Positions 31,426-39,190 of a stretch of DNA of 64,000 bases are shown piece by piece. Position numbers and translations under genes: made by a program. This stretch comes from Piezodorus guildinii. Lineage: Eukaryota; Arthropoda; Insecta; Hemiptera; Pentatomidae. Where the stretch lies: positions 78,811,669-78,875,668 of the forward strand of contig CM041292.1 in the NCBI GenBank assembly GCA_023052935.1, read 5' to 3'. A model generated the notes under the pieces. It was given only the letters and a program-made list of their open reading frames with translations, was not told where the DNA came from and did not search any database. Position 1 is the stretch's first letter, and the number at the start of each line of letters is the position of its first letter.

Positions 31426-34077
31426 ATTTTTTTTCTCTGTATAAATTAGTTTAATTTTTAATTGTTTTGAATTTAACCTTTATGATTTTTTGTTCCGCTT
31501 TAAGATATTGTTTTTATTTTATAGAGCAAAAAAGATGAGCGAACAACTGGATATGTTCCGACAAAATTCCATTTATTATCTGCAGAAATGTGGAGAATAT
31601 TTCAGTAACCATGAGAAAAAAATGAAGGTAATTAAAATAAGTTACATCTTCATCGAATACATTGATGACAATATTATTTCTTACTTAATTTATTCAGTGT
31701 CTCTCTACTGCTGAAGCAGTGCAAGGAACCTGTTTATATACGATAGTTTGATAAAGTTTTCTTGCTTGTGAACAAAAACTTCTAATCAAAAAAGCTCAAG
31801 CCTCTCAGATTAATGACCTCTTTCTCAGGCTGTCCAGAGACTTCCTGAGATATTCTATCCTCCATTTTGTTATCTTATTATTTAGCATTAGTCATATGAT
31901 TTTCAGCCATTTAAGTATAGCCATATACATGCCTGAATCATCTCATTCTGTGTTCCTCAGTGATTTCTACTCCTGGTCACATGCCTAAATTAGCTTGTAT
32001 AAGTCACGTTCCTTGCCCGATCACTAGCTTTTGTTGTTGGTTTGGGTTGTTAGATGTAAAACCCGAGGATCATCAACGCCTATATTTCATTTGTTTATTG
32101 TAGCATATTTAAAAAAAAAAAAGTCTTAGTCCCACACGATTATTAAAATTTATTATTATTTTTTATGTATAATCCTGTATTTTATTGAACAACTGCTGGG
32201 TCTTGAGAAAGCTTAGCTACAATTTTATATTATGTTCATTATTGGAGGTTAATAAGGTTGCTGTAGATTGGTTCTTATTTCTGACCTGTTTAGATATAAC
32301 AGGTAAAAAGGACACTCACTTAATACCTGTCTGATAGTAAGTAGGTTGTAAAAAGTTTTAACTTGAGGTTGTAAAATTTATGTGAAAAATGTGGCCCTGA
32401 GATTTTTGCTCTTTTGAGATTTATATTTTATAGGGAATGGCAAATTGAAACTATTTCGTAACAATCTACTGCAATGCTAGCAAATATTACTGAAAAAAAA
32501 TTATGAAGTTTTATACTGAGTCTATTATTTTATATATTTTGATCTGAAACTTATATCTCTGTGTGATTACATCTACTAGTTCTTATCAAAGAAGTCATAA
32601 GGGTTTTAACATGGCTGGTCAAGGATAATTATTTATTACATATAATGAGCTATGGTACCATCTTGGGGCATTGAGAACCTCCTGGGAGACAGTCTTAGGA
32701 GACAACCTGGCAGCTGAGTGTGTTCACAACTAAATTAGCTTTCATATTGACCTAAAAGCAGTTGGGCCTTATATTTCTCAACCTTCATAGTATGTTTCGT
32801 AGGTTCCTTGGCACTGATGATCTAAATCTTTTCTGCCAATAAAATAAAAACAATCTACCTGAGAGGGGAGTGTGTGAATCCCCATTGAATATATGCTTGA
32901 AAAAGTCCTCCCAGGACTGGAATTTGAAATCACATTTGGCATGGTAGACTAGCGTGCTACCCAGTTTCTTTTCTTTTTTAATTTTTTTTGGAAGTTTTTT
33001 TTTATATAAACACTTAATGAGCACACATTGACTTCTTTTTGTCACTTAATTACTTTATTTCATAACCTTTCATATCTGTCGAGGTTTCGGGGCTGTTTCC
33101 CCATTTTCAAGACTTATTTTTTTATATAAATACTTTTTCACATTTAACCCATTACTTTATTTCATTTTTAATGTTAAGCCAATGAACACCCATGAGGACA
33201 AATAGCAGTGTGCTATGAAATAAAGTAATGGGTTATATGTGAAAAAGCATTTATATAAAAAAATAAGTCTTGAAAATGGGGAAAAAACAGTCCCGAAACG
33301 TCGACAGATATGAAAGCTTATGAAATAAAGTAATTAAGTGACAAAAGGAAGTCAATGTGTGCTCATTAAGTGTTTATAGAAAATATATTTAACCCATTGA
33401 ATATGGTGGCCATACTGATGATGTTACTAACCATATTAGGCAACAAGGAAATATCTTTAGACTCCAACTGCAATTGCCTTTTAGCATTAACTGCTTTCTC
33501 TCTAGTTAAATATATGTTTAAAATATTACAATAATTCCTTTGTGGTTTTTAAACTGAAAAATGAGGTTACTCTTCTTAAACTTCTCACTGATGGAATATA
33601 TATTCCAAATCAACCTGCTACCTTCTGTTTTTCAAATTCTTCCAAAATGAAATACAGTGGGGTAGGTGTTCTCATAGCTTTTTTAGATGAACTTGTAAGA
33701 AATGCTTCTCTGAATGGCTGGATAGCCCAGACATTGTGAGAACACCATAGCAGTACTTGCTCAATTATTGAGTAGCAACTCTATTAAGTTGATAACCCAT
33801 AAAGGATGTGGGTTAAGCATGTATAGAGATTCATCCTGTTTCTAGGCCAGGGGTCATGCAAGGAGGTGATTAGGTCGAGATCATGCTCAGGTTCCAGGTT
33901 CTCCCTCTCCTCCATTTTTTGGGTACCCACTTTAAAGAGGCTGGGTGTGCACATGGTACATGACTGGGTGTGGGGAAGGTACATTTAATTTCTTAAGTGT
34001 CTAACAATTTTTTTTTGTTTTTTTTTTAGGCCTTGAATGTAAAATATAAGGAACTAGAAAATGAACACAAGTTATAA
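13429..34077 (+). CDS. NDC80: NDC80/HEC1 kinetochore protein, 14 coding exons
   Basis: Outer-kinetochore subunit that binds microtubules as part of the NDC80 complex with NUF2, SPC24 and SPC25. Coding exons: 13429-13508, 13579-13740, 15595-15709, 16455-16686, 23192-23337, 25446-25551, 26416-26528, 27488-27620, 28040-28245, 29756-29950, 30081-30186, 30660-30763, 31525-31627, 34030-34077. All junctions keep phase except the exit from exon 11. The model gives about 615 residues (human 642). Order: a basic Ser/Thr tail (MKKSLGRRSSSRNP) of the kind regulated by Aurora kinase, a calponin-homology domain (about 105-225, with DPEGCAILNNGSIRPLT and KSWLIS), then a long coiled coil to the end. The donor after exon 2 (GTTCCC) is weak. 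Introns 2-7, 9 and 13 carry transposons. A poly(A) signal lies at 34178. Confidence 0.9.
13741..15594 (+). mobile_element. NDC80 intron 2 with decayed LINE debris (about 14.5-15.3 kb)
   Basis: Between roughly 14560 and 15330 the + strand contains weak RT-like pieces: GALRNSSCLGNRN, a degraded LAYGADICII (resembling a-YADDi.i) and downstream Lys/Glu-rich segments. The frame shifts often and no ends or target duplications were found. The rest of the intron is AT-rich and featureless. I treat this as an old LINE fragment with low certainty. Confidence 0.4.
15869..16211 (-). mobile_element. Truncated LINE 3' end in NDC80 intron 3
   Basis: Flanked by a 13-bp duplication TAATTCTAATCAT (15856-15868 and 16212-16224). 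On the minus strand it encodes a C-terminal LINE block, MGLVASPTCRFCKKDDETA then HFICSCPEIARIRF. This is the Cys/His cluster that ends many Jockey/R1-type ORF2 proteins. The T-run at about 15869-15882 is its poly(A) tail. Only about 340 bp was inserted, so it is a dead-on-arrival 5'-truncated copy. Both NDC80 splice sites around it are intact. Confidence 0.82.
17156..17213. repeat. Perfect 26-bp hairpin (intron 4 of NDC80)
   Basis: Arms 17156-17181 and 17188-17213 are exact reverse complements, separated by a six-base loop. The arm begins ACAGAACTGACTGC. No transposon ends surround it. It would fold into a short, fully paired RNA stem in the NDC80 pre-mRNA, or extrude as a cruciform in DNA. 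Confidence 0.9.
17477..20712 (-). mobile_element. LINE-C: essentially full-length RTE-like LINE, inactivated
   Basis: A 3.2-kb insertion in NDC80 intron 4, flanked by a 13-bp repeat AGTTAGTATAATA (17464-17476 and 20713-20725; partly overlapping the tail repeat). On the minus strand: a GC-richer 5' leader (20712-20500), an ATG at 20499, an APE-type endonuclease (IGMWNVRSL, VALQEVRWPG, RNQIDHVLI, GSDHELV), a linker, the reverse transcriptase (KKGPRSDCYNYRGISLLPV, QLYIDFKKAYDSID, SGLKQGDSLSPVLFN, LGYADDLVLL) and a C-terminal ETWPLTLKDEQRLKVFENK block. The 3' end is an ATT repeat. Two nonsense codons (TAG at 20101-20103, TGA near 17896) and several frameshifts (around 19550, 19190 and 18720-18660) kill it. 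The ~3.2-kb size and short 3' repeat fit the RTE clade. Confidence 0.88.
20850..21370 (-). mobile_element. Possible LINE linker fragment in NDC80 intron 4
   Basis: Minus-strand frames contain LTGTPSELMEVVWEEIRSVG, followed in another frame by basic VKRWCKRKVGRRGW and a Glu/Lys-rich stretch. This resembles the linker between endonuclease and reverse transcriptase in LINEs with a kkkvgrk.WW-type signature. No catalytic motif is left and no ends were found. Confidence 0.35.
21390..22730 (+). mobile_element. Degenerate CR1/Jockey-like LINE RT in NDC80 intron 4
   Basis: Spliced across frames, the + strand reads as a reverse transcriptase in the proper order: KTPTLPKDYRPNSILSNLS, SNFIEETNQIDPLQCGF, a QSALTKINCDIH palm approach, a short LLDFSK-like remnant, IQNLGVIFDQNLSWKPHI (the late thumb motif of CR1/Jockey elements), and a C-terminal ARG/PRO-poor tail including TVFWNTLPS. 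The YADD box is unrecognisable and stops are frequent. It inserted upstream of NDC80 exon 5, outside LINE-C, and is older judging by its decay. Confidence 0.75.
23411..23587. repeat. Short TIR/MITE-like inverted repeat (NDC80 intron 5)
   Basis: Inverted arms of about 32 bp carry AAATAATCGGGACTCAGTCG on the left and its imperfect complement, ending CCCGATTATTT, on the right, with an AT-rich loop of about 110 bp. It begins 70 bp after exon 5 of NDC80. No transposase is present. Confidence 0.75.
23641..23672. repeat. TA microsatellite
   Basis: An interrupted TA dinucleotide tract in NDC80 intron 5, with no coding content. Confidence 0.85.
23847..25037. mobile_element. Long foldback element in NDC80 intron 5, host of a LINE-C copy
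   Basis: The ends are inverted copies of AAGGAGAGGATCCCAAATGT, and the complementarity continues imperfectly inward for about 200 bp (for example CAGCAAAATATTAGGGGC and TCTGGTTCTAGTAAAG on both arms). A further inner inverted pair, CAGATTAAGAT-CCCTCACTCC and GGAGTGAGGAATCTTAATCTG (about 24163 and 24322), lies near its centre. Removing the LINE-C fragment at 24352-24815 restores the symmetry of the palindrome. No transposase is encoded. Confidence 0.82.
24352..24815 (+). mobile_element. LINE-C second copy, 5'-truncated, opposite orientation
   Basis: Matches the last ~460 bp of LINE-C at 17477-17935, but on the + strand. It encodes the same C-terminal block (DEQRLKVFENKVLHKIFGP, EGTGEFRRLHNAEL) and ends in an ATT repeat. 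At the site where the full-length copy has a nonsense TGA, this copy keeps a Cys codon (LYGCETWPLT). A small deletion after the HNAEL block and other indels break its frame. It sits inside the foldback element. Confidence 0.88.
25772..26066 (+). mobile_element. SINE3 copy: tRNA-derived SINE in NDC80 intron 6
   Basis: The head has a consensus-like box A (TGGCTGAGTGG) and, about 40 bases later, a box-B-like GAGTTCTAATCTC, followed by an unrelated body and a GAAGAAG-type tail. Short direct repeats of AGTCCCA (25763-25769 and 26067-26073) may be the target duplication. A diverged, reversed relative is present in intron 13 at about 32.8-32.97 kb. Confidence 0.75.
26693..26965 (-). mobile_element. 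SINE1 copy c in NDC80 intron 7
   Basis: Full-length relative of the 9.3-kb copy, with the same order of blocks: GACTATGCTACAGTGCGAGT, AGAGTACCTGACATCGCAC, AAAGGACGGCCTAACTAAG, and a box-B-complement AGTTTGAACCCATGACC. It is more diverged than copy b. Clear target duplications were not found. Confidence 0.8.
28536..29594 (-). mobile_element. Helitron remnant with intact termini in NDC80 intron 9
   Basis: Read on the minus strand, the element starts TCTATACTAATATTATAAAG directly after a host A (plus 29595 is T) and ends GCGGGCAACAGCTAG directly before a host T. This gives the 5'-TC and 3'-CTRR ends and A/T insertion site of Helitrons. It encodes the final helicase motif of a RepHel protein on the minus strand (about 28800-28660): FAVTINKSQGQTF then KHVGIDL. 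The rest of RepHel is absent. A LINE fragment interrupts it at about 28780-29345. The NDC80 splice sites on both sides are preserved. Confidence 0.85.
28780..29345 (-). mobile_element. Jockey-like LINE 3' end nested inside the Helitron
   Basis: The minus-strand frame 29266-28988 and its upstream extension read LRLKILIYKSLIRPALLYGA then KKLQQFQNGVLRRIVRHT, the post-RT thumb and C-terminal region of Jockey-type LINEs. A T-run at about 28780-28800 on the + strand is its poly(A) tail. It splits the Helitron helicase remnant from the Helitron 5' end, so the Helitron is the older element. Confidence 0.75.
30158..30176 (+). pseudogene. NDC80: Single-base frameshift in NDC80 exon 11
   Basis: A run of six A at 30158-30163 pushes exon 11 into a TGA at 30174-30176. 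With five A the exon would be 105 nt, would read on as KTSIFEKEE, and would enter exon 12 in phase. All other 12 junctions agree in phase. A sequencing or assembly error in the homopolymer is the simplest cause. A real null allele is possible. A third option is splicing from a weak internal donor at 30141, which joins exon 12 in frame and skips the shift. Confidence 0.85.
31268..31300 (+). repeat. Short repeat shared with 48.29 kb
   Basis: The sequence ATGACCGCACCCCCAACCAT and the following CTTCCT occur here, in NDC80 intron 12, and again at about 48293. The shared block is too short to classify and may be the terminus of a mariner-like family. Confidence 0.6.
32770..32970 (-). mobile_element. 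SINE3 copy, diverged, in NDC80 intron 13
   Basis: The reverse complement aligns with the SINE3 body: GCACGCTAGTCTACCATGCC, ACTTTTTCAAGCAT and AATGGGGATT occur in the same order and spacing as in the 25.8-kb copy. The tRNA head is partly degraded. Confidence 0.65.
33004..33379. repeat. Foldback element with ~165-bp arms in NDC80 intron 13
   Basis: Arms of about 168 bp (33004-33171 and 33212-33379) are nearly perfect inverted copies with few mismatches and a loop of only about 40 bp. Both contain TTAAGTGACAAAA / TTTTGTCACTTAA and a CGACGTTTCGGGAC-like motif. No transposase is present. Transcribed as part of the NDC80 intron, it would make a long, almost perfectly paired RNA hairpin. Confidence 0.88.
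33790..33935 (-). mobile_element. SINE2 copy, truncated, in NDC80 intron 13
   Basis: The reverse complement matches the 3' half of the complete SINE2 at 57.5 kb: a GATCTCGACCTAATCACCTC-like block, a TGCATGACCCCTGG-like block and GAATCTCTATACATGCT, in the same order. The tRNA head is missing. Confidence 0.75.
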
Positions 34078-34177
34078 CTTCTTTTAGAAATTAATTTTTA
34101 TTTTAATATTTATAAAATGTTATGAAATGTGTACTTTATACTAATATATATATTTATATACTTTGTTTTGTTTTTTA

Positions 34178-34183
34178 AATAAA
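34178..34183 (+). terminator. NDC80 poly(A) signal
   Basis: A canonical AATAAA about 100 bases after the NDC80 stop codon, followed by TG/T-rich sequence (GTGTTTGTTC). A second candidate lies near 34345. Confidence 0.7.
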
Positions 34184-34199
34184 TCGGACATTCGTGTTT

Positions 34200-37100
34200 G
34201 TTCATGATAAAATCTGTTTAAATTCCTTGTTGTACTGATCATAGAAGTATTATAGAATATTTTTAACCTACTCCAAAAATGAGGTTATCATTTTGTATTT
34301 ATTTTTTTAATTAATAGAATACACTTCCAAGCTCCCTCAAGATCCAAATAAAAATTTTTAAATGTATGTTTACTCATAACTTCGCTATTGTTCTACTCAT
34401 TTCTTTTTATAATGAAAAGGATTAACAAGGGAGAATAGTCCCAATAAAAATGTTGAGAGATAGAGGACTTTTTAATTTATCGATTATTAGCAAGTTATTT
34501 AATTTTCATGGATCATCTAATTAAATTTATCAATTTACTGAGAGTAGTAAGTAGTATTATGGATGAATGGAAGGAAATCACATTTCATCTATGAAAATCT
34601 TAAGTGCCGCATTGATTCTGACATGAAATTGATCCATTTTTTCTCTTATGTGCAAATTTACTACTTTTAAACCTTGTGGTGAGTAGAAGAGGATTAGTGG
34701 AATAGTTCGCAAGAATGATTTATGTTTCCGCTAATTGATTATTTTTCTTATATTTTAACATTAAAATTATGGAGAATATTTAATTTTAATTTTGATAAGA
34801 AATAATTTATAAATATTCTTTGAAGTAGTGTTTATTGCCTTAAACAAAAAAAAAAAAAAAAAAATTGTATAATTAGACTAATAAAGAACAAAGGTAACTG
34901 CATTAGGAGAAATAATTAGATCAACTGTGGAGTTTAGGATCAAAGCAATCTCCACTTTTGACAGGGCTATCTATATCTTGAGATTTGATCAAAAATAGTT
35001 TTATAAAAACATTATCAATGGTGTTTGAATGGTCCACCATTATCAATGATGATTTTTCAAGTCTACCATCGAGCCAAGATAAAATGTCGAGTGACTGTAA
35101 ATTTTAAGATGGCATACATCAGTGCATGCATATCATTGTGAAAATAAAATTATTGGATACTCACAGTCAACTTTAAGCATTGAGAAGTCTCCACAAGACA
35201 GGAGTGCCAATCAATACTTTGACTTATGTTAAATAAACTAATATATACTAAAGCATTTGAATCTGATAAAACCAAAAATTGTTTGTTAAGGAAATAATGT
35301 ATTTTGAGATATGTAATGGTGTTTATCACACAATAACAGAATGCTGTAATGTAAAAATGTATAAATATATATTTTGTAAAATGAATAAGGAAATATGTTC
35401 AATAAAAATCATTATATAAGCAAACAACAATTTCTTATTATGACTAGATAAGTTACAGTCTACAAAATAGTTAAAAGTTAAATCCTTATATTATATATAA
35501 CATAAATTGACAGGAACAGTAGAAAATAGAATAACAGTCAGCATGGAAATAAATAAAAATATCACAATATTGCATCTCACAATGCCTAATAAATAAACAA
35601 TATTTTTTAAACAAAAACAATTGACTAGTCTATTAATAAATATTTTTTTAATCTATAATACTGTTGAGTTTTGTACATTATTATATATTCATATTAGAAT
35701 TTATTGAGAAAAAGCTGTAATAGGAAAACGTTACAAGTCCCTAGAGCTAATTGTGCATTTCTAATAAATCTGAAAAACACTATAAATATTAAAACTATTT
35801 GTATTCTTAATTATTTAAACAGAACAGTGATGAGCGAGCAAAGCTGAAGAATCTATAATGTATCAATTAGATTAAAGTTGTCCTTCCTGATATTTAAGGT
35901 ACTGTATTTGCTCAAATATGATCTGTAACATTTCCCCTGCCCCATTTTGAAAATAAATTTCTGGGATCAAATATGGGAGGGGAAAAATTAATATAATCAT
36001 ATGAAACACTTTTAATTGAAAATTCTACAAATAAATTTGATCATTAAGAAAATTGACAAATAAATGAATTAAAAGTCCAGAGATTTATTGTAATCACAAT
36101 AAGACCCAAAACATAAGTCAACTCTTACATAGCTTCAAATACGACATTTTAATAAAAGATGAATATTTGTTGGTAAAAAAAATAAATAAATAAATTTAAG
36201 GTAGGAGGCCTTTAACAAATAGTTAAAAAATTGTTTGCTCTCCACTGTACTAAAATAAATTTAAGTAATGACAATTTTCACTTTGAAATACTACCTACGA
36301 AGGACGTGAACTATACTATCAGTTATCAATAGGTAAAAAAATTACTGTATGGCTCTATAACTTCATACCTTAAATTGAATTGAATTAATAGTTAAATAGT
36401 AAAACAATATCTATAAATTCTATTAATTTACTTATCTAAAGAAAAGGCAGTAAGTACTTTTTATTACAATAACATCACATTCCTCTCCTCACAATCAAAT
36501 TTGATTCTTTCAAATAATATAATTAATCATGTCAGTGCCTCTCCAGGATCAAAATTTCAGAACTATACATATACAAAAAGGAGATGAGTTTAAATACAAG
36601 AAAGCATTGTTTTTGATGTTAAAATATTACTACATACATTAGAAACTAACTTAATAATCATAGATAATTATGCTTCATAAAAAGCGAAACCATCACCTGA
36701 AATATTTAAGTGATGGAAATTATCTCAAGAGAATTTTTTAGACCAAATGTAATGGCAACAGTATACAAATATAAAGGTGAAGGACTCTCCTTACATGACT
36801 AATTATTTCAGTCATTAAGGTTGGACGATTCAGAGGGATTGTAAAAATGAATGACACCTAAAGTAAGAAGACTTAAAAAAATTGCAATGCATTAAGTAGA
36901 CACCCGTAAAAGATTCATTAATGAATCCATAACCTAGAATAGAGCCATAGATAGTCATTGGAGGCAGGTAGACCATGCTTTAAGTGGTATTGATCCCTAG
37001 CTTGGCAATTTCAAAGAATTTTATTAAGTAAAACAGTTCATAGCAAAATCATAGTACAAATTATGAAAACTAACATGAAAAAAAAAACACTGGACTTTTC

Positions 37101-38920
37101 CATAACATGGCATAATTTTCTCACACATAATTCTGTTTAAATTTCTCAATTAATAGTATTTTTACTTTATTAATAGTATTTTATCAAACGATAACCATTG
37201 ATAATGACATATACAAAGAAATGACTGTTAACAGGAATAAGCAGTCAACAAAAGTAGGCATAGACAAATTTTTCTTTTAGAAAGTGATGTCTACTGTTAG
37301 ATGGACTAGTTTTAATTTTTTAATTCTCGCCTAAGAAATCTTTAGCAGCTAGATAATACTGTAACTACTTCATCTTGAATAATTAAAAGTATCCCAATCC
37401 AGATTCAATTCTAATAAAATTAAAATTGTTCCATAAAGTGTTTTCTGTCAAAAAATACAAAAAACATCTTGGAATCATGAGGAAAATGGAATGAAAAGAG
37501 ATAGTTCTAAAAGGTGATCAAGCAAACAAGAAATCTCACTTCAAATTAGTTCAATTAAAATTTTCCGATGCAAAAATCAGTCAAAAGAAACATTTTTTTA
37601 ATTTGGGTAACGGACATCTTCAGAAGTATTGTTATTCTTCAAAGAGAATAACAAAATTTTACATTTATCCATTAGTTTACTGCAAGTTACAAAAATAACA
37701 TTCCTTGATAAATTTTATGTTAACTATCTAAAATAATCATCATAACCTGCTTAACAATACATCAATAAAAGCCAAAATATTAGGTACTTAACTATAATCA
37801 ACCATTGGTATAAAATTTAATTATAATTAAGGTAAAAGTTGAAAATAGTTGTCCAGTTTAAGAAGATAGATAAAATTTTTCGATTATAAACAGTATCACC
37901 AAAGAGGCAACTATAAAATTAAAAATTTAACTCTCATTTCAATCACCAGATGGGACGGCAAGTCATTAACATCATTGCTGTTAATTACTTTTAAAGATAT
38001 ACAAATGTGTATAGTAAATAAGTATAGGCGTTACTGATAATGAAATACAAAATCAGAACTACTATATTAGTAAGGTATTAATCGAGGAATAAACTTGACA
38101 AAAGTATCAATGTCAGTAGTTTTACAATCATACAAATTTCTTATGATATAATTTATATAATGATGGAAGAATTGTTGATCTTAGAAAGAATTATTGGAGA
38201 GGTTGGTTGGTGATGTGTTCAGTGATGTGAAGAACACTTTAAACAAATAATCTTGTTTATTGTGCCGATGTTTATGCCACAATCGGTGTGACTAAGGGAC
38301 CAGATCTGCTAACAAACATTGTTAACACTTTTGGTAGACCTGGTCTGTCAATCACACTCAGGATGGCTCAAAATTTAGGCTGAAAATCAACATAATTAAT
38401 AAGATTTTAAATTGGAATGTTTCATCAATCACTACATCCCAACCAAAATATTGTGCCATAATTAATATAAGCGGTGTACAGTAATAAGATGAGAAACACT
38501 CTAAACAAAACATTAAAACGATTCAATCTTTGGTTTATAAAAGGAAAAGACTTTGAAAATATATATTTCAAGACATTTTCATATATTATTCAGATTTTTA
38601 AAAAAATAATTCAAATACTCTTTTGGGGTTATTAAACACCATTTAAACTGGTGAAAGATGTGAGAATAAAATTAATGAAAATAAAGAGGAGGAGAGGATA
38701 TGAGACAAGCTACTTTTTATCAAAGTATAACACTTAGTAGATATGTGAAATGTTTCATTTCAACAAAGCTAATTTTACTTTTTTTCAGTTAAGTTAGTTA
38801 ATACTGACTAACTTTCATACCTAGGAACAATTTCAAGTAGATAGAGGCTTTAAAATTAATTATATAGCATACAAGTCGACTTAATAATTATTGATCAAAT
38901 ATTAATTATAAGTCTTCTAC
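34200..38920. other. AT-rich convergent intergenic region; no gene seen
   Basis: Some 4.7 kb between the convergent NDC80 and DUF1295 genes, without a credible coding exon. It includes A-runs (about 34843-34864) and AATAAA-like signals on both strands. A minus-strand AATAAA (plus TTTATT at 38256-38261) could serve the DUF1295 mRNA. I found no complete transposon, tRNA or rRNA gene here. Confidence 0.5.
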
Positions 38921-38925
38921 TCTAA

Positions 38926-39171
38926 CTAAACATGGGTGGAACGAAGTCTGACAGTCGATACTGAGGGTTCAGAAGTGGAAAATATTTCACATTCATTGCA
39001 TTGAGATGCTTCACAAAACAGCTGGCATTGAGAACACTGCTCTGCGAGACATCTTCCAGAAGCACAAGTTACCTCACAAGAAGTGCATTGGAGCGCAGCA
39101 GAAGTGCTACGGCGCATCGGGGGGCTACACACTTGTAGACAGGAGTGGGGTGGACAGGCGTATGATCTCAC
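38926..39171 (-). other. Cys-rich alternative-frame open frame in the DUF1295 3' UTR
   Basis: Directly after the DUF1295 stop codon, another minus-strand frame stays open for about 80 codons and contains about 15 Cys in irregular CxxC/CxxxC spacing (for example LQCTSCEVTCASGRCLAEQC). The frame is also open upstream, overlapping the last DUF1295 exon, and has no ATG of its own near the start. It is probably fortuitous. A frameshifted or alternatively spliced C-terminus is the alternative. Confidence 0.2.
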
Positions 39172-39190
39172 TGCTCTGGATTGGCCTCTG

